A stretch of DNA of 41,033 nucleotides from Rubrivivax sp. (GTDB lineage: Bacteria; Pseudomonadota; Gammaproteobacteria; Burkholderiales; Burkholderiaceae_C). Below are positions 26,001 through 32,186 of the stretch, piece after piece. Position 1 is the stretch's first letter; the number at the start of each line of letters is the position of its first letter. The stretch is from assembly GCA_021297985.1 (NCBI GenBank), contig JAJTGU010000035.1, forward strand, positions 1 through 41,033, in the 5' to 3' direction. The translations under genes and the position numbers were made by a program. The notes beneath the pieces are model-generated. The model saw only the letters and a program-made list of their open reading frames with translations, did no database searches and was not told where the DNA came from.

Positions 26001-26622
26001 GCTGGATCAGGTAGCCCGAGACAAAACGCGCCGCCAGCCCGCAGTGGCGCAGCAGCTGCACCATCAGCCAGCCACTGTCGCGGCACGAGCCGCTCTTCAG
26101 GGTCAGCGTCTGCTCCGGCGTCTGGACCCCAGGCTCCAGGCGGATCAGGTACGACACGTCGCCCTGCAGGCGCTGGTTCAGTCCGACGAGGAAGTCGATC
26201 GTGCGCTTGGGCGTGCGCGGGATCGACTCGAGGTAGGCCGCCAGCAGCGGCGTCAGCTCGCCCTTCACGAGATAGGGCGCGAGGTCGTGCGCCAGATCGG
26301 CGGCGTAGACAAACGGGAACTGCTCGGCGTCGGGCTCGAGGAAGAAGTCGAAGGGGTTGTAGACCGCCATCTCGGCGACGAGATCGACCGTGACCTTGAA
26401 CTCGCGGGTCTTCTCCGGGAACACCAGGCGCGCCAGGTGGTTGGCAAACGGGTCTTGCTGCCAGTTGACGAAGTGCTCAGCGGGCTCGATGCGCAGGCTG
26501 TAGCTGCGGATCGGCGTGCGGCAGTGCGGCGCCGGGCGCAGGCGAACGACCTGCGGCGACAGCGAGACACGGCGGTCATAGCGGTAGTGCGAAACGTGGT
26601 GGAGCGCGACGTGGATGGACAC
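23068..26622 (-). CDS. Large transglutaminase/DUF2126 protein (COG1305-COG4196)
   Basis: 1184-residue cytosolic protein that opens the operon. Residues 1-90 are the bacterial transglutaminase N-terminal domain ([20 protein letters not shown]). About 140-250 is the transglutaminase core with C180 (SGSCRDSGW), H229 (DLHAWCEVY) and D245 (WVGLDPTSG). From about residue 300 to the end is a DUF2126 region with [49 protein letters not shown] and [13 protein letters not shown]. A Ala/Gly/Pro-rich stretch (about 560-640) looks like a disordered insert. The start codon is GTG at 26622, chosen because MSIHVALHH begins the conserved domain and nothing upstream is conserved. The DUF2126 role is unknown. 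The gene lies 91 bp after comEC on the same strand, so the operon promoter is either there or further upstream. Confidence 0.92.
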   Translation of the reverse strand: [1184 protein letters not shown]

Positions 26623-26713
26623 GGGTGCAGGCTTTCGCTGTCAGGCTTGGAGGCGCCGGGAGGCCAGGGAGCACAGGCCGTGCCGGGCGACCCTGGGACG
26701 CACAAAAGCACGC

Positions 26714-29236
26714 TCAAGGCGGTCCGGACCCACTCTCCTCCAAGGCCCCGGGATGATGCCAGTAACGCCGTGCGACATTCCTCTGGCAGACCCCGCTGGA
26801 CAGTGGTGCATCGCTGCGCCAGATCCAGGCACCGCAGCGGTCACTGCGCACCACGGTGATGCGTCGCTCGCGGTACCGGGCCTCGACTTCCGGCGCCGGA
26901 TGGCCAAAACGGCTGCGGTAGCCGGCCTGGAACAGCGCCAACCCGGGCGCCACGGCATCGAGGAACGCCGGTGACGACGAGGTCTTGCTGCCATGGTGCG
27001 GTGCCACCAGCACGGTGCTGGCCAGCGCCGTGGCGGAATCGCGGGTCGTCGCCAGAAGCGCAGCCTCCTGCGCCGCCTCGATGTCGCCGGTCAGCAGGGC
27101 GCTGGCCGCACCGGCGCTCACCCGGAGCACGCACGACAGCGCATTGGCCCGCGGCGGCACGGCCTCGAACGACGGGAAGTCACCGCTCCGCGGGTGCAGG
27201 ATCTCGAACCTGACACCGTCCCAGGTCCAGCCCTGGCCCGCAGCGCAGCGCGTGTGGGCCGGTGTCTGGGCACGCAGCGGGTGGCGTTCTTCGAGCGAGC
27301 TGCTCCAGGCCCGCACCGGCAGGCCTGCAAACAGCGCGGCGGCGCCGCCGGTGTGGTCGCTGTCGCGGTGGCTGAGCACGAGGCGGTCGATCTGGCGCTC
27401 GCCACGGGCCCTCAATGCCGGCAGCACGATGCGGCTGCCGGCTTCGCTTTCGGCCGAAAACGCGGGCCCGGCGTCGTAGACGAGCAGGTGGCGAGCCGTC
27501 CGCACGACAAGGCTCGTGCCCTGGCCGACATCCAGCGCCAGCAGCTCGAAGCTGCCGGGCGCCGGCCGCGGCACTGGCGGCGCCAGCAGCGGCAAGGCCA
27601 TCGCCAGGCCACAGGCCCGCAGACGCCAGGGCAGGCGCAGCACCGCCACCGCACCGCCCAGCAGGCCCAGGCCCAGCAGCAGTGGCGGGGCTGCGGCGGC
27701 GTGCCACAAGGCTCCGGACCAGGTGGCCAGCGGCGCCAGCACCACGCTCAGTGCCTGCACGGCCGCAGCCGACAGCAGCCACAGTGGCGGCAACACCATG
27801 CCGGCCAAGGCCAGAGGCGTGACGACCAGCGTGACCCAGGGGATGGCCACCAGGTTGGCCAGGAAGCCGACCACCGACACCTGGTGAAAGAACAGCAGCG
27901 TCAGCGGCGCCAGCGCCACCGTGGCCACGGCCTGGGTGTGCAGGCCTGCGAGCATCAGCGCCCGCAGGCGCAACGCCAGCGCGGCGCGGGTCGGCAGAGC
28001 CGGATCGTGCAGCGCCCGGCTGGCACCGGGTTCGGCCGCGATCAGCACCGCCACGGCGACAAACGACAGCCAGAAGCCGGGCTGCAGCAGCGCCCACGGA
28101 TCGAGCAGCACGACCGCTCCGCCAGCCGCCCCCAGCACCGCCAGCAGCGGCCAGGACAGGCCCAGGCTGCGCAGCACCACCACCACGGCGAGCATGCACA
28201 CCGTGCGCTGCGCCGGCACCGCCCAGCCCGCGAGCACGGCATAGGCCAGTGCCGTCGCCAGGCCGATCCAGCGTGCCGCCAGGGGCGCCGGCAGACGCAG
28301 CAGCAGCCGCTCGCCAATGCGACCCGGCACCCGCCGCCAGGCCCAGCCACCCACTGCCGCACCCAGCCAGGCCAGCATCGTGATGTGCAACCCACTGATC
28401 GCGACGAGGTGCTGGATGCCGACGGCGCGGAAGAGCACCCAGTCGTCACGCTCGATCGCCGCCTGGTCGCCCACCGCCAGCGCCGCGATCACGCCGGCGG
28501 CGCCACGGTCGGCCACGGTCGCCTGGATGCGGCTGCGGATCGCCTCGCGGCAGCGCTGAACGCTGGCGCCGGCCTGGGCATCGAGGCGTCGGTTGCGGGC
28601 ATCGCCCCCTGTGCGGACATAACCGGTCGCGGCAATGTCCTGCTCCCAGAGCCACAACTCGAAGTCGAAGCCGTTCGGGTTCATCGCCCCGTGTGGACGA
28701 CGCAGGCGCACGGTGAGCTGCCAGCGCTCGCCGGCACTCGGGGGGGCGACAGCATCGCCACCGGTCCAGGAGCCGTCGCGGGAGTACCAGGCCAGTTGGA
28801 TCCGGGGTGGCAGCGTCACCGGGCGGCCCAGCCACTCGGCCGTCTCGGGTTCGAACACAAAGCGGCTGGCTGGCGTGCCCTGGCGCGGCAGCGACGCCAC
28901 CACTCCGATGACCACGAGGTCCTGGCCTTCGAGTGCCGCGGGCAGCGCCTTCGCCAGGCGCTGCCCGGCGCGCCATTCGGTGGTCGCGAAGCCGGCCAGG
29001 ACTGCGGCGACCAGCATCGACCCGGCGACCGCGCGGCCAGCTGCGGCGGGGCGCACGACACGCCGCAACCCGAACGCGGCGACCAGCAGCAGCCCGGCCA
29101 TCGCCAGCAAGGCCTGCGGCAGCAGCGGCACGCCCAAGGCCGCCTGCTGCAACTGCAAGGCCACGCCCAGCACCCAGCCCACGCCGCCGGCCAGCAACGC
29201 AGCGGACCGCACGGGGGGCGTGGCAACGCCAGACAT
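26714..29236 (-). CDS. comEC: DNA internalization protein ComEC/Rec2
   Basis: 840-residue inner-membrane channel protein for uptake of single-stranded DNA in natural transformation. The N-terminal DUF4131 region has membrane helices and an OB-like soluble part (about 60-250). The Competence domain carries AVGIQHLVAISGLHITMLAW and about ten helices. The C-terminal metallo-beta-lactamase-like domain has LALDVGQGTSLVV, LVLSHRDSDHTGGAAALF and LVAPHHGSKTSSS, with the metal-binding His/Asp set of this family. ATG 29236 (MSGVATPPV) places the first helix normally; extension to 29389 would overlap ridA. Other competence genes were not seen here, so competence is only suggested. Confidence 0.95.
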   Translation of the reverse strand: MSGVATPPVRSAALLAGGVGWVLGVALQLQQAALGVPLLPQALLAMAGLLLVAAFGLRRVVRPAAAGRAVAGSMLVAAVLAGFATTEWRAGQRLAKALPAALEGQDLVVIGVVASLPRQGTPASRFVFEPETAEWLGRPVTLPPRIQLAWYSRDGSWTGGDAVAPPSAGERWQLTVRLRRPHGAMNPNGFDFELWLWEQDIAATGYVRTGGDARNRRLDAQAGASVQRCREAIRSRIQATVADRGAAGVIAALAVGDQAAIERDDWVLFRAVGIQHLVAISGLHITMLAWLGAAVGGWAWRRVPGRIGERLLLRLPAPLAARWIGLATALAYAVLAGWAVPAQRTVCMLAVVVVLRSLGLSWPLLAVLGAAGGAVVLLDPWALLQPGFWLSFVAVAVLIAAEPGASRALHDPALPTRAALALRLRALMLAGLHTQAVATVALAPLTLLFFHQVSVVGFLANLVAIPWVTLVVTPLALAGMVLPPLWLLSAAAVQALSVVLAPLATWSGALWHAAAAPPLLLGLGLLGGAVAVLRLPWRLRACGLAMALPLLAPPVPRPAPGSFELLALDVGQGTSLVVRTARHLLVYDAGPAFSAESEAGSRIVLPALRARGERQIDRLVLSHRDSDHTGGAAALFAGLPVRAWSSSLEERHPLRAQTPAHTRCAAGQGWTWDGVRFEILHPRSGDFPSFEAVPPRANALSCVLRVSAGAASALLTGDIEAAQEAALLATTRDSATALASTVLVAPHHGSKTSSSPAFLDAVAPGLALFQAGYRSRFGHPAPEVEARYRERRITVVRSDRCGAWIWRSDAPLSSGVCQRNVARRYWHHPGALEESGSGPP

Positions 29237-29342
29237 CGTTGCAGTCTGGCAGTCCGGGGCCGTCGCGACCAGCACCCGCGACGGGGCCCCCGTTAGGATG
29301 CCGCCTTCCGATTCCCTGCCCTGCCCAGACAAGGTCCGCTGC
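29237..29342. promoter_or_regulatory. Divergent promoter region of comEC and ridA-like gene
   Basis: 106-bp spacer that must contain start signals for both directions. AAGG lies about 10 bp before the ridA-like ATG. No clear -10/-35 boxes or operator repeats were identified. Confidence 0.4.
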
Positions 29343-29813
29343 ATGAACACCACCGCCCAGATCGAACAACGCCTCGCCGACCTCGGCATCGTGCTGCCCG
29401 CCGTGGCCGTGCCCGCCGCCGCCTACGTGCCCTACGTGCGGACCGGCTCGCTGGTCTTTGTTTCCGGCCACATCGCCAAGCGCGAGGGCAAGCCCTGGGT
29501 CGGCCAGCTCGGGCTGACGATGACCACCGACGAAGGCAAGGCCGCCGCGCGGGCCATCGCGATCGACCTGATGGGCACGCTGGCCGCCGCTGCGGGCGGT
29601 CTCCACCAGGTGCGACGCATCGTCAAGGTGCTGAGCCTGGTGAACAGCACCTCGAGCTTCACCGAACACCACCTGGTGACCAACGGCTGCAGCGAGTTGC
29701 TCGGCCAGGTCTTCGGACCCGAGGTCGGTGCGCACGCGCGCAGCGCCTTTGGCGTGGCGCAGATCCCGATGGGCGCCTGCGTCGAGATCGAACTGGTCGC
29801 CGAACTGGCGTGA
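29343..29813 (+). CDS. RidA/YjgF-family deaminase
   Basis: 156-residue member of the RidA superfamily, small trimeric proteins that hydrolyse reactive enamine/imine intermediates from PLP enzymes. FVSGHIAKREGKPWVGQLG and the C-terminal GAHARSAFGVAQIPMGACVEIE are family landmarks. The Arg that binds the substrate carboxylate in E. coli RidA (R105) aligns with R133 here, and the nearby Glu is kept in VEIE. It is longer than RidA (128 residues) and resembles the TIGR-type YjgF relatives with an extended N-terminus (MNTTAQIEQRLADLGIVLP). Whether it is a true RidA is unproven. The stop overlaps the dsbB start (TGATG), so the two are coupled. Confidence 0.9.
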   Translation: MNTTAQIEQRLADLGIVLPAVAVPAAAYVPYVRTGSLVFVSGHIAKREGKPWVGQLGLTMTTDEGKAAARAIAIDLMGTLAAAAGGLHQVRRIVKVLSLVNSTSSFTEHHLVTNGCSELLGQVFGPEVGAHARSAFGVAQIPMGACVEIELVAELA

Positions 29814-30313
29814 TGGCGTCCGCTGCGCGGAGCCGGGTCGCCCTGCCGGCCCTGGCCTTGGTCGTGCTGCCGCTGGCCGCGGTGGCGGCAGCGCTGGTCT
29901 CGCAGCACCACTTCGGCATGCTGCCCTGTCCGTGGTGCGTGCTGCAGCGACTGGTCTTTGTGGCGATTGCCGTGGCGGCATTGCCGGCGCTGCTGGTGCG
30001 CACCCCATGGACCGTCAGGCTGGGGGCGGGGCTGGCCTTGCTGCTGTCGCTGGCCGGCGCGGCGGCGGCCCTGTGGCAGCACTTCGTCGCCTCGTCGGCG
30101 GCCAGCTGCAACCTGACGCTGGCCGACCGCATCATGGCCGCGACCGGGCTCGACCAGGCCTTCCCCGGCGTCTTTGCGGCCTGGGCGTCATGCGCCGATG
30201 CCGCGGTGAAGCTGTTCGGCCTGCCCTACGAGTTCTGGAGCCTGGCGCTGTTTGCGGGGCTGGCTGTGCTGTCGCTGGTCCTGCTTCGCCGGCCGGCGGC
30301 GGCCGGGCGCTGA
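29813..30313 (+). CDS. dsbB: Disulfide bond formation protein B
   Basis: 166-residue inner-membrane quinone reductase that re-oxidises DsbA in the periplasm. Four membrane helices are predicted. The first redox pair is PCPWC (C39, C42) followed by VLQR, which contacts quinone. The second pair is C99 (SCNLTLAD) and C127 (WASCADA). ATG at 29813 overlaps the previous stop; a GTG at 29810 adds one residue and is less likely. The length matches DsbB (about 160-176). The partner dsbA is not in the window. Confidence 0.94.
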   Translation: MASAARSRVALPALALVVLPLAAVAAALVSQHHFGMLPCPWCVLQRLVFVAIAVAALPALLVRTPWTVRLGAGLALLLSLAGAAAALWQHFVASSAASCNLTLADRIMAATGLDQAFPGVFAAWASCADAAVKLFGLPYEFWSLALFAGLAVLSLVLLRRPAAAGR

Positions 30314-30332
30314 AACCGCGCGCTGAAACCGC
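30307..30332. repeat. 13-bp direct repeat over the dsbB stop
   Basis: GCGCTGAAACCGC occurs twice in tandem. The first copy contains the dsbB TGA stop codon, so the second copy provides an out-of-use TGA downstream. It looks like a slippage duplication. Confidence 0.7.
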
Positions 30333-30353
30333 GCGTCGACAGCGGCCGGCTCG

Positions 30354-31061
30354 TCACGCCACAGCGGCGCGACGACGTGTCCCGGCGATGGCGCCCAACC
30401 CCAGCAGGGCCAATGCCACCGTCGCGGGGACCGGCACCGGGTTCGGACCTGAGGCCGGCAGCACGAGCAGGAAGTCCTGCGAACCGGCGGATTCGAGTGC
30501 CCAGACGCGCATCGGCATGGCCGACTGCGGCAAGTCCAGCGTCGCCAGGAGAGTGTTGGCATGGCCCGCGAAGGCGCTCGTGTCGCGGAAGGCGCTGCGG
30601 GCGCTGACGTTGAAATCCGTGTCGTAGATCAGGTTCCAGACGGCGAGCTGAAGCGACGTCGATTCCGAGTCGCTGTCGACCAGCGCAGGCGTCGCCGAGA
30701 CCTGGGCCATCAGCGCACCCAGCTTGTCGGCAATCGCCGCATTGCCGCGGCGGCGGGCAAAGTAGTCGCGACCCTCGACCAGCGTGTAGGCCCCCAGTGC
30801 GTTGGCGCCGAAAGCGAACTGCTCCTCGATCTCGATGCAATAGGTCAGGAAGGGCGTGGCATCGAAGCCCGCGCCCGCGCCGACCAGCGAGCCGGTGAAG
30901 CCGCCGGCCAGTCCGACGTAGCCGCTGGCGCGAACCGAATGGGCCTGGCCAAAGGCCCAGCCGTCGAGCGTGACCGTTGCGGCTTGTGCCGCCGAGGTGG
31001 CCGACAGCCCGGTCGCGGCCAGGGCCAGCGTCGTGGCCGTGCGGGTGAAGAAGGAGGACAT
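30354..31061 (-). CDS. PEP-CTERM surface protein with thioester-like motifs (paralogue 1)
   Basis: 235-residue exported protein. The signal peptide (about 1-27) ends at SAAQA/ATV. The C-terminus, VPVPATVALALLGLGAIAG followed by TRRR, is a PEP-CTERM-type sorting signal: a V-P-x-P motif, a membrane helix and a basic tail, recognised by exosortase. The body has TYCIEIEEQF (C75) and LQLAVWNLIYD (Q138), the arrangement of the Cys and Gln motifs of internal thioester domains. It is clearly paralogous to the next gene over most of its length. The ATG at 31061 gives a clean signal peptide, though no good Shine-Dalgarno is seen; an in-frame extension to 31469 looks non-coding. No exosortase gene is in the window. 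Confidence 0.85.
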   Translation of the reverse strand: MSSFFTRTATTLALAATGLSATSAAQAATVTLDGWAFGQAHSVRASGYVGLAGGFTGSLVGAGAGFDATPFLTYCIEIEEQFAFGANALGAYTLVEGRDYFARRRGNAAIADKLGALMAQVSATPALVDSDSESTSLQLAVWNLIYDTDFNVSARSAFRDTSAFAGHANTLLATLDLPQSAMPMRVWALESAGSQDFLLVLPASGPNPVPVPATVALALLGLGAIAGTRRRAAVA

Positions 31062-31249
31062 GGAGAACGTGTTCGGGGCTCGTTGCGCACCGGTGATGCG
31101 CTTTCCCGGCCCGTTGACGCCATCATGTCCAGGGCCCTCTTTCAGGGCATCCCCGCGTCCCGAGGGTCGACCGCCATCGGGCGTGGCATAGCTCACGCGG
31201 CCTGCGCCGTCGTGCTCCGCGACGCGGCGTTGTGGGCCGCCGGGGACAG

Positions 31250-31277
31250 AAAAAAACAAAGCCGCCCGAGGGCGGCT
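31250..31277 (-). terminator. Intrinsic terminator after PEP-CTERM paralogue 2
   Basis: On the minus strand, AGCCGCC and GGCGGCT arms form a 7-bp stem with a 4-nt loop, followed by TTTGTTTTTTTC. A textbook rho-independent terminator 31 bp after the stop at 31309. It separates the two PEP-CTERM genes, so paralogue 1 needs its own promoter in 31062-31246. Confidence 0.9.
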
Positions 31278-31308
31278 CTGCAGCGGGGCCCAAAGGCGCC
31301 CGGGGCGA

Positions 31309-31977
31309 TCAGGCCTGCTTCGAGCGACGACGCGAGGTCGCGCCCAGTGCGGCCAGGCCCAGCGCGGCCAGCGCCAGCGACGCCGGAGCCGGGACGGCCT
31401 GGAGCAGCAGGAAGTCCTGGCTGCCGACCTTCCGCAGCACGTAGACGTTGAACTTGGTCGTCGTCGCAACCGCGTTCGACAGGAAGCTGTCGGCCAGCGC
31501 GTTGATGCCGACGTTGGTGGTGTTCTTGAAGGCGCCGCCGCCCAGAGTCAGGTCGTTGTCGTAGATCGTGTTCCAGATCGCCAGCTGCAGCGAGCCCGAC
31601 TCGGCCGAGTTGTCGACGAAGGTCGGGTTCGAGTAGGCATAGGTCATCAGCTTGCCGAGCTTGGCGGCAACGCCAGCGGCAAAGTAGCTGGCGCCGCTCA
31701 TCACGCTGTAGCCCGTCATGTTGCTGGGCAACGCAAAGCTCTCGCCCAGCTCAACGCAGTACGTGATCAGGTTGGCGTTGTTGAACACACCGGCGTTCGT
31801 CAGCACGCCCTTGAAGGCGCCCGCCTGACCGTTGTAGGTCGGCGCGGCCACGTTGACCGACTGACCCGTGCCAAAGGCCCAGCCCGTCATGTTGATGTCG
31901 GCGGCGTGTGCGGGCGCGAGCATGGCGGCCCCGAGGACGGCGGCCGAGGCGGTGGCAAGAAGGCGACTCTGTGACAT
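31309..31977 (-). CDS. PEP-CTERM surface protein with thioester-like motifs (paralogue 2)
   Basis: 222-residue exported protein. The signal peptide is about 1-25 (AMLAPAHA/ADI). The C-terminal PEP-CTERM signal is VPAPASLALAALGLAALG followed by SRRRSKQA. The motifs TYCVELGESF (C74) and LQLAIWNTIYD (Q131) match those of paralogue 1, and spacing between Cys and Gln is similar (57 here, 63 there). Shared stretches include GWAFG, YFA and GSQDFLLL. The ATG at 31977 has AAGGAAG nine bases upstream, a good Shine-Dalgarno. A strong terminator follows, and two inverted repeats lie in the promoter region. Function is inferred as a surface or extracellular matrix protein. Confidence 0.88.
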   Translation of the reverse strand: MSQSRLLATASAAVLGAAMLAPAHAADINMTGWAFGTGQSVNVAAPTYNGQAGAFKGVLTNAGVFNNANLITYCVELGESFALPSNMTGYSVMSGASYFAAGVAAKLGKLMTYAYSNPTFVDNSAESGSLQLAIWNTIYDNDLTLGGGAFKNTTNVGINALADSFLSNAVATTTKFNVYVLRKVGSQDFLLLQAVPAPASLALAALGLAALGATSRRRSKQA

Positions 31978-32036
31978 GTGGAACTTCCTTTTGGGACTGT
32001 TTTCGGGCGCTCGAAGCGCTGTGACGGATTCGGGGA

Positions 32037-32090
32037 GACACGGAACGCGTGTCCAAGACCCTACTGAGACCAAAGGTTACGCATGTAACC
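32037..32090. promoter_or_regulatory. Two inverted repeats upstream of PEP-CTERM paralogue 2
   Basis: GACACG-N5-CGTGTC (32037-32053) and GGTTAC-GCAT-GTAACC (32075-32090) both have perfect 6-bp arms. They lie 60-113 bp upstream of the start codon, a normal operator distance. No sigma-54 promoter of the TGGCAC-N5-TTGC type, which is common before exosortase-dependent genes, was found. Binding factors are unknown. Confidence 0.45.
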
Positions 32091-32137
32091 CACTTTGCGC
32101 ACCCCCTGAGATCCGGGGTCGGGGGGTATTGATCGTG

Positions 32138-32163
32138 AAAAAGGGACTCGGCATTAACCCGAG
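32138..32163 (-). terminator. Probable terminator of the parC/DUF3857 transcript
   Basis: On the minus strand, CTCGG-GTTAATG-CCGAG is followed by TCCCTTTTTC. The stem is only 5 bp but GC-rich and the T-tract is good. It lies 23 bp after the stop at 32187. Confidence 0.5.
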
Positions 32164-32186
32164 GTCACCGTCCGGGCGGTCCTTGA

